A stretch of DNA of 64,000 nucleotides. Source: Bifidobacterium adolescentis ATCC 15703. GTDB taxonomy: Bacteria > Actinomycetota > Actinomycetes > Actinomycetales > Bifidobacteriaceae. Both the position numbers and the translations under genes were made by a program. Positions 47,444 through 55,850 of the stretch are shown one piece after another. The stretch lies in NCBI RefSeq assembly GCF_000010425.1, contig NC_008618.1, forward strand, positions 1,295,946-1,359,945, read 5' to 3'. The notes under the pieces were generated by a model that searched no databases, was not told the origin of the DNA, and saw only the letters and a list, made by a program, of their open reading frames with translations. How positions within the stretch are numbered: position 1 is the stretch's first letter; each line of letters opens with the position of its first letter.

Positions 47444-48045
47444 GGTCGATCCTTCCCGGCAGTGGCATAGCCACGTTCCTTGGCGTAATTGGCAAGCTCA
47501 CGTTTCAGCTGTGTGCGGGCGCGGTTGAGCCGGCTCATCACAGTGCCGATTTTCACGCCTTGTTCCTCAGCTACCTGGCTGTATGATTTGCCGTCGATCG
47601 CGGCGTCGATGAAAACCTGCCTGCGTTCCGGGGAAAGCCGGTTCAAAGCGGCCATGATCTCCTCCGGCGCGTAGGCGTCCAAGTATTCCTGTTCGGCGGA
47701 TTTGAGCTGTTCGGAGGAATGTTCGGACGCGGAATACAGGTCCCAGTCGTCGTATTCGCCGGTGGAATCGTTGGCGCGTTGCGGCCGTCGCTTGGCTTTG
47801 GCGTACTGGTTGAAATAGGCGTTGCGTTCGATGGTGGTCATCCAAGCCGCGAAATTCGTTCCTTCTTTGAAGGAGTCGAACGCCTTGAATCCACGTTCGA
47901 AGGTGTCCTGCACCAGATCCTGCGCGTCGTCGGGATTGTTGGTCAGTTTCATCGCCTGCCGGTACAGCGAGTCCACAACGGGCATGGCAAGCTTCTCAAA
48001 CCGCGCGCGCCGGCCCGCCATGGATTCCATTTCTTGTTCAGTCAC
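47440..48045 (-). CDS. sigH: ECF RNA polymerase sigma factor, SigR/SigH-like
   Basis: 201 residues from a GTG at 48045. Region 2 reads DSLYRQAMKLTNNPDDAQDLVQDTFERGFKAF with KEGTNFAAWMTTIERNAYFN. Region 4 reads LNRLSPERRQVFIDAAIDG, SYSQVAEEQGVKIGTVMSRLNRARTQLK. The extended acidic linker and the Ser/Glu-rich middle resemble SigR/SigH, which turn on thiol and heat stress genes. It is co-transcribed with the Cys-rich protein, fitting a sigma/anti-sigma pair. Divergent from murE with a palindrome between. Confidence 0.9.
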   Translation of the reverse strand: MTEQEMESMAGRRARFEKLAMPVVDSLYRQAMKLTNNPDDAQDLVQDTFERGFKAFDSFKEGTNFAAWMTTIERNAYFNQYAKAKRRPQRANDSTGEYDDWDLYSASEHSSEQLKSAEQEYLDAYAPEEIMAALNRLSPERRQVFIDAAIDGKSYSQVAEEQGVKIGTVMSRLNRARTQLKRELANYAKERGYATAGKDRP

Positions 48046-48064
48046 ACCCTCATTGTAACTTCCC

Positions 48065-48079
48065 CGACGTCACACGTCG
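48065..48079. promoter_or_regulatory. Palindrome between sigH and murE
   Basis: CGACGT-CAC-ACGTCG, perfect 6-base arms, in the 106-base divergent region. A candidate regulator site; no known consensus recognised. Confidence 0.3.
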
Positions 48080-48151
48080 TGCACATGGTTGCCGCTAAAA
48101 TGGCTCTTCGGTATCCGCTCGGCGTCTCATACACAGGGAGAACACGAAAAC

Positions 48152-49705
48152 ATGGCTTTGACTCTGGAATCGGCGGCCCGACTGCTCGATAGGCACGGAC
48201 TGCTGCGCGAAATCATCCGCGGCGATGTCTGGACGCTTGATCCGCACGACATCAAGGGATTCGACGAGCCGTTCTCCGCAATCACCTACGACACCCGCAA
48301 GGTGGAGCCGGGCACGTTCCTGTGCTGCAAGGGCCGTTTCAAGGCCGAATATCTGCAGGGCATCGACGAACGCGGCCTTGCCGCCTATGTGTCGGAGAAC
48401 GACTTCTCCGACGCCACGCAAGCTCCGGGCCTTATTGTGGATGACGTGCGCAAGGCCATGGCTTTGCTATCGGCTGAATTCTATGGTCGTCCGCAGGACC
48501 AGTTGAAGGTGGTCGGCATCACCGGCACCAAAGGCAAGACCACCACCGCCTATCTCACGCAGGCGATGCTCAATGGCTGTTCCGGCGGCAAGTGCGCGCT
48601 GTTTTCCTCCGTGGACAATTGTCTTGACGGCCACACCTACGTGGAATCCGATCTGACCACGCCGGAATCCATGGATGCGTTCCGCATGATGCGCGAGGCC
48701 GTTGATAACGGCATGGAATATCTCGTCATGGAGGTCTCCTCGCAGGCCTACAAGGTGGACCGCGTGTTCGGTCTCACATTCGACGTGGCCGCGTTCCTCA
48801 ACATCAGCCCGGACCATATCAGCCCGATCGAGCATCCGACGTTCGAGGATTATCTCCACTGCAAGCGTCAGATCGTCAAGAACTGCCGTGCCCTCGTATT
48901 GGGTGCCGATTGCGCGCGCGCCGACCTCATCCGGCAGGACGCACGTCATACCAGCGTTCCCGTCACCACGTTCGCGCTTGGCGGCGATTCCATGGCAGAC
49001 GTCATGGCCGCGCCGGCGAATGACGATCACAGCCGCTTCTCCATCGTCATCGACGGCACCTCGATCGGCGAGTTGAGCCTGACATTGGACGGCGATTTCA
49101 ACTATGCGAACGCGGCGGCGGCCGTCGCGATCGCCCGTGCGGCCGGTTTCGATTTCGGTTCCGCACAGGCCAAGGACGCGTTGCGTGAGATGGAGCCGGT
49201 ACGCATCGCCGGACGTATGGAGCATTTCAAGGACACGCGGTCGAACACCATCGCCATTGTTGATTACGCGCATAACTACGCGTCTGTCACCGCGTTGCTT
49301 GACTACGTCGATCAGCGTTACGGCAGCGAAAAGCCGGAAATCACGCTCATCACCGGCTCCGCTGGAAACAAGGCATACGATCGTCGCGCCGAAATCGTCC
49401 ACGCCGCGCAGGACCGCATCGACCATCTCGTGCTTACTTTCGAAGACACCGACGACGAGCCTGTGGAACAGGTCTGCGCGGACATGAACGACAGCGTCAC
49501 CAACCCGCAGCTTGACGTGAAGACCATTCTCGACCGTGCCGAAGCCGTGGAGACCACGGTAAGCCGCGATCGCAAGGATCCCGAGCATCTGCACATCATC
49601 CTCATCATCGGCAAGGGCAACGAACGTTGGTTCAAAGACCACGGCAAGCACATCCCTTACGAGGGCGACGACCGCATCGTGGAACGTGTGTTCCGTCTCA
49701 AATAA
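48152..49705 (+). CDS. murE: UDP-MurNAc-tripeptide synthetase (MurE type, probably Lys/Orn-adding)
   Basis: 517 residues from the ATG at 48152 (GGGAG eleven bases upstream). N-terminal UDP-sugar domain (ITYDTRKVEPGTFLCCKG), P-loop GITGTKGKTTTAY (about residue 122), EVSSQAYKVDRVFGL, NISPDHISPIEHPT and the C-terminal AHNYASVTALLDYVDQR. The region that reads DNPR in meso-Dap-adding enzymes here has TFEDTDDEP, so it should add L-Lys or L-Orn. It heads an operon with a D-aspartate ligase (19 bases downstream) and a racemase, so it likely belongs to cross-bridge wall synthesis. Whether it is the only murE of the genome cannot be seen. Confidence 0.85.
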   Translation: MALTLESAARLLDRHGLLREIIRGDVWTLDPHDIKGFDEPFSAITYDTRKVEPGTFLCCKGRFKAEYLQGIDERGLAAYVSENDFSDATQAPGLIVDDVRKAMALLSAEFYGRPQDQLKVVGITGTKGKTTTAYLTQAMLNGCSGGKCALFSSVDNCLDGHTYVESDLTTPESMDAFRMMREAVDNGMEYLVMEVSSQAYKVDRVFGLTFDVAAFLNISPDHISPIEHPTFEDYLHCKRQIVKNCRALVLGADCARADLIRQDARHTSVPVTTFALGGDSMADVMAAPANDDHSRFSIVIDGTSIGELSLTLDGDFNYANAAAAVAIARAAGFDFGSAQAKDALREMEPVRIAGRMEHFKDTRSNTIAIVDYAHNYASVTALLDYVDQRYGSEKPEITLITGSAGNKAYDRRAEIVHAAQDRIDHLVLTFEDTDDEPVEQVCADMNDSVTNPQLDVKTILDRAEAVETTVSRDRKDPEHLHIILIIGKGNERWFKDHGKHIPYEGDDRIVERVFRLK

Positions 49706-49724
49706 CAACTAAGGTGAAGGCATT

Positions 49725-50969
49725 ATGACACGATTCCAACCGATTCTGCTGGGCAGCGACATCAACGTCTACGGCATGGCCAGGGCGTTCCATGAGGAGT
49801 ACGGCATCGTTTCCGAGGCGTATGCGTATTTCCAGCTGAGCCCCACGAAATTCAGCCGTATCGTCAACGTGCACATCGTCGACGATTTCAACAACTTCGT
49901 CACGTTCCGTAATTTCATGCTCAAGCTCGGCAAGCGTATGAAGGCCGAGGATCCGGAACGCGTGCTGCTGCTCATCCCCTGCGGCGACGTGTACGCCAAT
50001 CTGCTGAGCCAGTGCGGCGACGATCTTCGCGAATATTTCGTATACAACACGCTTGACGTGAACCTTTCGCGCCGGCTCGCCTACAAGTCCACGTTCTACC
50101 AGATCTGCGAGCAGTATGATCTGCCCCATCCGAAGACGCGCACCGTCACCGCCGATGAGGTGAAGGCAGGAGCCTACTGTGATTTGCCGTTCAGCTATCC
50201 GGTGGCCATGAAGCCCGCGAATTCGGTGGAATGGCTCAACATCGATTTCGAGGGCCGTCGCAAGGCCTACATCTTCAACGATCCGGCCGAATTGGAGACC
50301 ATCATCAAGCGTGCGTACGATGCCGGATACACGTCCGAAATGGTGATTCAGGACTTCATCCCCGGCGACGATTCCCGTATGCGTGTGCTGAACGCCTATG
50401 TGGACCAGCATCATCGCGTGCGTATGATGTTCCTCGGCCACCCGCTGCTGGAGGATCCCTCCCCTGTCGCCGCGGGCAACTATGCGGCCATTCTGCCCGA
50501 CTACAACGAGGGTGTGTTCCGTCGTATCAAGGCTTTCCTCGAGGACATCAAGTACGAGGGCGTGGCCAATTTCGACATGAAGTACGACGAACGCGACGGC
50601 GAGTACAAGCTGTTCGAAATCAACCTTCGCCAGGGACGTTCCAGCTATTTCGTCACGCTGAACGGCTTCAATCTGGCGAAGTATTTCGTCGACGACCTCG
50701 TCGAGGACACGCCGTTCGACGGCAACACCCTGTTCGGCCGCGGTTCGAAGCTGTGGCTTGAGATTCCGAAGTCGATTTTCCTTGATTACGTCGCAGAAGG
50801 CGCTGACAAGGAAACCGGCAAGCGCATGCTCAAGTCGGGCGATTGGGGTACCACCTTGGAGTATTCCAAGGATATGAATCCGCTGCGTTGGCTGATGATT
50901 CGGCACATGTTCTCGATTTACAAGAAGAGCTATGCCAAGTACTTCACCAAGAAGGGCGAGCTTAAGTGA
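49725..50969 (+). CDS. ATP-grasp D-aspartate ligase (Asl/Aslfm-like), cell-wall cross-bridge
   Basis: 414 residues. Strong resemblance to the Enterococcus faecium enzyme Aslfm that joins D-Asp to the Lys of UDP-MurNAc-pentapeptide: ILLGSDINVYGMARAFHEEY, SPTKFSRIVNV, FYQICEQYDLPHPKTR, MKPANSVEWLNIDFEGRRKA, GYTSEMVIQDFIPGDDSRMRVLNAY, PLLEDPSPVAAGNYAAILP and FEINLRQGRSSYFVTLNG with the Mg/ATP residues. Cytoplasmic. It sits between murE and an aspartate racemase, which supplies D-Asp, and overlaps the racemase by four bases. This arrangement makes D-Asp bridge formation very likely. Confidence 0.88.
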   Translation: MTRFQPILLGSDINVYGMARAFHEEYGIVSEAYAYFQLSPTKFSRIVNVHIVDDFNNFVTFRNFMLKLGKRMKAEDPERVLLLIPCGDVYANLLSQCGDDLREYFVYNTLDVNLSRRLAYKSTFYQICEQYDLPHPKTRTVTADEVKAGAYCDLPFSYPVAMKPANSVEWLNIDFEGRRKAYIFNDPAELETIIKRAYDAGYTSEMVIQDFIPGDDSRMRVLNAYVDQHHRVRMMFLGHPLLEDPSPVAAGNYAAILPDYNEGVFRRIKAFLEDIKYEGVANFDMKYDERDGEYKLFEINLRQGRSSYFVTLNGFNLAKYFVDDLVEDTPFDGNTLFGRGSKLWLEIPKSIFLDYVAEGADKETGKRMLKSGDWGTTLEYSKDMNPLRWLMIRHMFSIYKKSYAKYFTKKGELK

Positions 50970-51691
50970 AACGACCGTTTTTCGCCGTACTGGGCGGCAT
51001 GGGCACGCTGGCCACCGAAAGCTACATCCGCTTGGTCAACCGCGCCACGCATGCCCATTGCGATCAGGATTATCTGGACTACATCGTCTTCAACGATTCC
51101 TCCGTGCCGGACCGCACCGCGTACATTCTCGGCGAATCCGACGAGAATCCCTTCCCCGTACTCGCCGACGATATCGAGAAGGCAACGGCGATGGGCGCGA
51201 GTTTCATTGTGCTCACCTGCAATACCGCGCACTATTTCTATGACGATTTCCAGGCGTTGACGACGGTGCCGATTCTGCATATGCCACGCGGCGCGGTGGC
51301 ACGCATGGCTCAGCGTTATCCGAAGGATCGTTTTCCGCGGGTCGGTTTCCTCGGCACCGTGGGTTCGCGCAAATCCGGCGTGTACAAGCGTGCCGTCGAA
51401 GAGGCCGGGTACACGTTCGTCGAACCGACCGACGAGTTGCAGGCCCGTATCACTTCGTTGATTTATGACGATGTGAAAGGTAGTGGCGAGCTCAATCTGG
51501 AACGCTACGAATCGGTGTTGCGCGATATGCTCGATCCGGCAGGCCCCTGCGCGTGCGACACGCTGATATTGGGCTGCACCGAGCTGAGCGTGCTCAACGA
51601 GGCGTTTCCGCTGCCCCAGCTGCCGGTCATCGACGCGCAGGCCGTGCTGGTGGAAGATACCGTGGCGCGGGCCGAAGCGTTGCGCGCGTAG
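50966..51691 (+). CDS. racD: Aspartate/glutamate racemase
   Basis: 241 residues; the ATG overlaps the ligase stop. The two catalytic Cys are in VLTCNTAHYFY and LILGCTELSVL. It starts KRPFFAVLGGMGTLATESYIRLV, the aspartate-racemase pattern, and has GFLGTVGSRKSGVYKRA. It makes D-Asp from L-Asp for the cross-bridge ligase. Glutamate racemase (MurI) is the alternative, but the operon context and the LGGMGTLATESY start favour aspartate. The operon ends at the following terminator. Confidence 0.88.
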   Translation: MKRPFFAVLGGMGTLATESYIRLVNRATHAHCDQDYLDYIVFNDSSVPDRTAYILGESDENPFPVLADDIEKATAMGASFIVLTCNTAHYFYDDFQALTTVPILHMPRGAVARMAQRYPKDRFPRVGFLGTVGSRKSGVYKRAVEEAGYTFVEPTDELQARITSLIYDDVKGSGELNLERYESVLRDMLDPAGPCACDTLILGCTELSVLNEAFPLPQLPVIDAQAVLVEDTVARAEALRA

Positions 51692-51744
51692 CTATTATTT
51701 GTCACGCCTATCTTCGACTGCTTAGGCGTCGGACGATAAAACAA

Positions 51745-51793
51745 GATTGTGGGTGGCTTCCCATTGCCTGGGGAGCCACCCATAATCTGTTTT
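51745..51793. terminator. Bidirectional terminator, cross-bridge operon and folC
   Basis: 19-base stem (51745-51763 with 51771-51789, two G-U pairs), 7-base loop, followed by TTTT on the plus strand. Confidence 0.9.
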
Positions 51794-51849
51794 ACATGGA
51801 CGGTGTACGCCGCACGTATGGCGTCATCGTCCGATGTTGTTTCGCTTCG

Positions 51850-53484
51850 TCACTTCGTTTCGTTTTCCGAAGCCGTTTCCGCATCCGCCGGTTCGTTGGC
51901 ATCCGCCGCCTCATCCATTTCATCCGCATCGGCGTCTGCTAAAACGGAATCGTCCGGACCGACGCTGCCGAAATCGTTGATGTTGAAATCAGGGTTGGCG
52001 TCGGATTCGAAATCCACGTCAGCCTCGTCCTGCTTTTTGCGCGGTTCCGGATCGACGGCTTCCTGGAACACACGTTCGGCCTTTGGCTTCTTCAGGTCGG
52101 GGTTGATCTTCTCCTCCAGCATGAGTCGCGCATCACCGGCGGTTGTGAAGCTGCCACAGACGAGCACGCCATGACCGTAGCCGACGCCCAGTTCGTCATC
52201 GGCATCAACCATGTTGACGGCTTCCTGGATGGCGTCCGGCAATTCGGGAATGCAGGTGACGCGTTCCGGCCCGAAAACACGGTCCGCGATCTTCTTCAGA
52301 TCCTCAGCCGGCATCACTCGGTCACGCCACGAGTTCTCGGTGACGATCACATGGCTCAGCAACGGTTCGAGCACGCCCAGATACTCCTCGACCTGCTTGT
52401 CCCCCATCATGGCGACCACGCCGACGAGCTGCTGGAAATCATAGTTCTCTTCAATGGCGGCACGCAGCGATTCGGCCGCGTTCACGTTGTGCCCGCCATC
52501 AAGGATGATGGTAGGCGAGGTACGAATTTGTTCGATACGTCCCGGAATGCGTACGCTGCTCAACGCTTCGGCCACCAAATCGCCGTCCAACGCGCCGTTG
52601 ACGGGAATCACCACTTCCGCCGCGCACAGTGCGGCGAGCGCGTTGTGTGCCTGATGCTCGCCGAATTTGGCGATCGGCACTTCCGTGTAGGTGCCGTTCG
52701 GGGTGCGCAGGGTGGCCACCTGGCCGCCGACGGCCGGCACTCGGGTAACGACTTCCGATTCGACGCCGTCGCGCACCAAGCTGGCGTGGTTCTCCTTGGC
52801 CGCGGCCTCGATAATCGGCATGACCTCGTCCTCGTGTGGCTGGCGGCCGATGATGACGGTGCAGTTCGGCTTGATGATGCCGACCTTTTCCGTGGCGATT
52901 TCCTCCACGGTGTCGCCGAGCCATGCCATGTGGTCCATGTCGACCGGGCCGATGATGGCCGCGTCCGCGTCGAGCACGTTGGTGGCGTCCCATCGGCCGC
53001 CCATGCCGACTTCCACGATGGCGACGTCGACCGGCGCGTCGGCGAATTTCCAGATGGCCATGGCGGTGAGCACTTCGAAGAAGCTCATCTTCGGCTTGCC
53101 CAGCTCGTCCATTTTCATGTCCACGATGGCGACAAGGTCCTTGACCTGGTCCCAGGTGTCGACGAAATCGTCGTCGGACAGCTGCTGGCCGTCGATGGCG
53201 ATGCGCTCGTTGACGTGTTCCAGATGGGGCGAGGTGTATAGGCCCGTACGCATGCCGTAGGCGCGGCAGATGGCTTCGGCCATGCGTGCCGTGGAGCCTT
53301 TGCCGTTGGTGCCGGTGATGTGGATGACGCGGAACGACTGCTCCGGATGGCCCATGATGTCGAGGATCATCTTCATGCGTTGCAGGTCGAGATTGGTGGT
53401 GTTGCGTTCCGATGGACGGCTCATGATGTCGCGTTCGACGTCGATCATGCTTTCGTTGTTGCGATTGGGATGTTCGAATGACAT
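51850..53484 (-). CDS. folC: Folylpolyglutamate synthase / dihydrofolate synthase with acidic tail
   Basis: 544 residues from the ATG at 53484. P-loop region VIHITGTNGKGSTARMAEAI, YTSPHLEHVNERI, EVGMGGRWDATNVLD, GPVDMDHMAWLGDTVEEIATEKVGI and ILDGGHNVNAAESLR. It adds glutamate to folates (and pteroate). The catalytic part fits the usual 420-450 residues. The remaining about 90 residues (from near 455) are a very acidic, Asp/Ala/Glu-rich tail not found in E. coli FolC. Divergent from pepP. Confidence 0.93.
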   Translation of the reverse strand: MSFEHPNRNNESMIDVERDIMSRPSERNTTNLDLQRMKMILDIMGHPEQSFRVIHITGTNGKGSTARMAEAICRAYGMRTGLYTSPHLEHVNERIAIDGQQLSDDDFVDTWDQVKDLVAIVDMKMDELGKPKMSFFEVLTAMAIWKFADAPVDVAIVEVGMGGRWDATNVLDADAAIIGPVDMDHMAWLGDTVEEIATEKVGIIKPNCTVIIGRQPHEDEVMPIIEAAAKENHASLVRDGVESEVVTRVPAVGGQVATLRTPNGTYTEVPIAKFGEHQAHNALAALCAAEVVIPVNGALDGDLVAEALSSVRIPGRIEQIRTSPTIILDGGHNVNAAESLRAAIEENYDFQQLVGVVAMMGDKQVEEYLGVLEPLLSHVIVTENSWRDRVMPAEDLKKIADRVFGPERVTCIPELPDAIQEAVNMVDADDELGVGYGHGVLVCGSFTTAGDARLMLEEKINPDLKKPKAERVFQEAVDPEPRKKQDEADVDFESDANPDFNINDFGSVGPDDSVLADADADEMDEAADANEPADAETASENETK

Positions 53485-53630
53485 ATTTCCCGTTTTCCTC
53501 CCGTACCTTGCGGACAGCACACTAAACTTTTCCCATTCTAGATGTCCGCATGAACGTTGCGCGCCGGGAAAAGTTATAGGATGGGTTGCGGTAATTTCCG
53601 TACGTTACGAATGCATGTTCAGGAGATGTG

Positions 53631-55232
53631 ATGGGCGAAGTCATTACTGACAAGGACAAGGAATACGAGAAGATGGAGCGGGAGTCCGCTCCGGGACCGG
53701 ATCAGGCCATGAGCGATCGTGTGAACAATCGTTCGCTGCGTCCGCGTTCCGAGGCGTTCAAGGAGTTCATGACCACCGGTTGGGATGACAACGAGCCGCA
53801 GATCGAGCCGTTGGAGTCCTCCAAGTACACGCCGGCGCGTCTGGAGGCGTTGGGCAAGGCGTTCCCGGGCGAGCGTATCGTGATTCCGGCCGGACAGCCG
53901 AAGGTGCGCAACAACGATTGCGATTACGCGTTCCGTCCGGATACGACGTTCTCCTACTACACCGGTTTGGGTGAGGATTTCGAGGCCGGCGCGGTGCTGG
54001 TGCTGAATCCCGTCGATCCGGATTCTCCGGAAGCGAAGGCCGGCAAGACGCATGTTCCGGAACTGTTCGTGGCTCCGCGTGCCAACCATTACACGCAGGA
54101 CTTTTTCATGAACGCCCATTATGGCGAGTATTGGGTGGGTCCGCGTGCCGGTGTGAAGGAAATGACCGCGATGACCGGCATCGAAACCAACGACATCGCG
54201 CAGCTGCCCGACGCGTTGAGCAAGGATGTCGGCACTGAGGCCGGCGCGGTGCGCGTGCGCGTGATTCGTGAAGCCGATCCGGCGATTACCAGCATGGTCG
54301 AGGAGATCCGTGAAGCCAACGGTTTCGCTGATCCGGACAATAACACCGCTGCCGATGACAAGCTGCACGAATTCGCCGCCGAGGCACGCATGTGCAAGGA
54401 TGAGTATGAGGTTCGCGAGATGCGCAAGGCCGTGGCCGCAACCAAGCACGGTTTCGACAACATTCTGCGCAAGATTCCGTCTTCCCTTGGCAAGCCGCGT
54501 TCGGAGCGCATGCTGGAGGGCGCGTTCAACGCCATCTCCCGCGAGGAGGGCAACGAGGTCGGCTACGACACCATCATCGCTTCCGGCGCCCACGCTCCGA
54601 TTCTGCATTGGATGCGCAATACCGGTACCGTGGAGTCGGGCGAGCTGCTGCTCATCGACGCCGGTGTGGAGGTCAACAGCCTGTATACCGCCGACATCAC
54701 CCGCACGTTCCCGACCAACGGCAAGTTCACCGATTTCCAGAAGAAGCTGTACCAGGCCGTGTTGGATTCCCAGCAGGCCGGTTTCGAGGCGGCCAAGCCG
54801 GGCGCCACGTATTCGGACATCCATCATGCGTGCATGCGCGTGATCGCCGAACGTCTGCATGACTGGGGTATTCTGCCGGTCGATGTCGAGGAGTCGCTCT
54901 CCCCTGAAGGCCAGCAGCATCGCCGTTGGCTCGCCTGCGGCGTGGCCCACCATCTGGGTCTCGACGTGCATGATTGCGCGCAGGCGCGTTATGAGTCGTA
55001 TCAGAACGCCAAGATTCGTCCGGGCATGATCTTCACCATCGAACCGGGCCTGTACTTCCGTGAGGATGATCTGCTGATTCCGCCGGAATACCGTGGCATC
55101 GGCATTCGTATCGAGGATGATGTGCTCATGACGGAGGATGGTCCGGAATGGATTTCCGCGGGCATTCCGAAGCGGATCGACGATGTCGAGGCGTGGATGG
55201 CCGATATGGCCGCCGAAGGTGCGAAGGCCTGA
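53631..55232 (+). CDS. pepP: Xaa-Pro aminopeptidase (aminopeptidase P)
   Basis: 533 residues from the ATG at 53631 with AGGAG five bases before; a GTG one codon earlier is also open. N-terminal creatinase-like domain, then the M24 pita-bread domain. Metal ligands are seen in LLIDAGVEVNSLYTADITRTFP (two Asp), VAHHLGLDVHD (His), TIEPGLYF (Glu) and RIEDDVLM (Glu). It removes the first residue from peptides with proline in second place, useful for the peptides brought in by the two transporters in this window. Co-directional with the NUDIX gene, 9 bases downstream. Confidence 0.95.
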   Translation: MGEVITDKDKEYEKMERESAPGPDQAMSDRVNNRSLRPRSEAFKEFMTTGWDDNEPQIEPLESSKYTPARLEALGKAFPGERIVIPAGQPKVRNNDCDYAFRPDTTFSYYTGLGEDFEAGAVLVLNPVDPDSPEAKAGKTHVPELFVAPRANHYTQDFFMNAHYGEYWVGPRAGVKEMTAMTGIETNDIAQLPDALSKDVGTEAGAVRVRVIREADPAITSMVEEIREANGFADPDNNTAADDKLHEFAAEARMCKDEYEVREMRKAVAATKHGFDNILRKIPSSLGKPRSERMLEGAFNAISREEGNEVGYDTIIASGAHAPILHWMRNTGTVESGELLLIDAGVEVNSLYTADITRTFPTNGKFTDFQKKLYQAVLDSQQAGFEAAKPGATYSDIHHACMRVIAERLHDWGILPVDVEESLSPEGQQHRRWLACGVAHHLGLDVHDCAQARYESYQNAKIRPGMIFTIEPGLYFREDDLLIPPEYRGIGIRIEDDVLMTEDGPEWISAGIPKRIDDVEAWMADMAAEGAKA

Positions 55233-55241
55233 GGATGCATC

Positions 55242-55763
55242 ATGCCCACGCCTGAATTCGTACTCGAACTTCGTAAGAAGATAGGCCACGATCTGTTATG
55301 GCTCATGGGCGTCTCCGGCTATGTCGAGGACGAGCAGGGCCGTGTGCTGTTGGGACGGCGCTCCGACACCGGCGAATGGGCCATGGTGTATGGCATCAAC
55401 GAGCCCGGAGAGGAACCGGCCGATACCGTTGCCCGCGAGGTCAAGGAGGAGACCGGCGTGGATGTGGTCGTCACCGATCTGGTGTCGGTCAAATCGTCCA
55501 GAAAGGTCCTCACCTATGCGAATGGGGACAACACCATGTACATGGATCACCTGTTCATCTGCAGGCCCGATCCGAATGGCAACACGGAGCCGTTCGTCGG
55601 CGATGAGGAAAGCCTCAGCGTAGGCTGGTTCTCCCCTGATGCTCTGCCCGAACCGTTGGCAGCCACCACGGTGGAACGCATGGCTTACGTACGCGAATAT
55701 CTGAAGGCCAAGGCGAATGGTGATTCCCATGCCCAGTTTGCCTTCAACGGCACCATCCGCTGA
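55242..55763 (+). CDS. NUDIX hydrolase
   Basis: 173 residues. The complete NUDIX box GINEPGEEPADTVAREVKEETG fits GX5EX7REUXEEXGU, so it should be catalytically active on nucleoside diphosphate derivatives. N-terminal LRKKIGHDLLWLMGVSGYV and GRRSDTGEWAMVYG are typical of the ADP-ribose or (d)NTP-cleaning group. Co-transcribed with pepP. The true substrate is unknown. Confidence 0.9.
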   Translation: MPTPEFVLELRKKIGHDLLWLMGVSGYVEDEQGRVLLGRRSDTGEWAMVYGINEPGEEPADTVAREVKEETGVDVVVTDLVSVKSSRKVLTYANGDNTMYMDHLFICRPDPNGNTEPFVGDEESLSVGWFSPDALPEPLAATTVERMAYVREYLKAKANGDSHAQFAFNGTIR

Positions 55764-55788
55764 AATCGCCTTCCATACATCATAAAAT

Positions 55789-55830
55789 GGAATCCCCGCA
55801 ACGTTTCAAGCGTTGCGGGGATTCCTTTTT
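55789..55830. terminator. Bidirectional terminator, NUDIX gene and second peptide ABC operon
   Basis: Perfect 15-base arms (55789-55803 and 55811-55825) with a 7-base loop and TTTTT. Confidence 0.93.
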
Positions 55831-55850
55831 ATTAGATTCCGTGGATCAGC

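Noticed and set aside
53619-55289. 556-codon minus-strand open frame opposite pepP
   Set aside because: Shadow; all metal ligands of pepP are intact on the plus strand.
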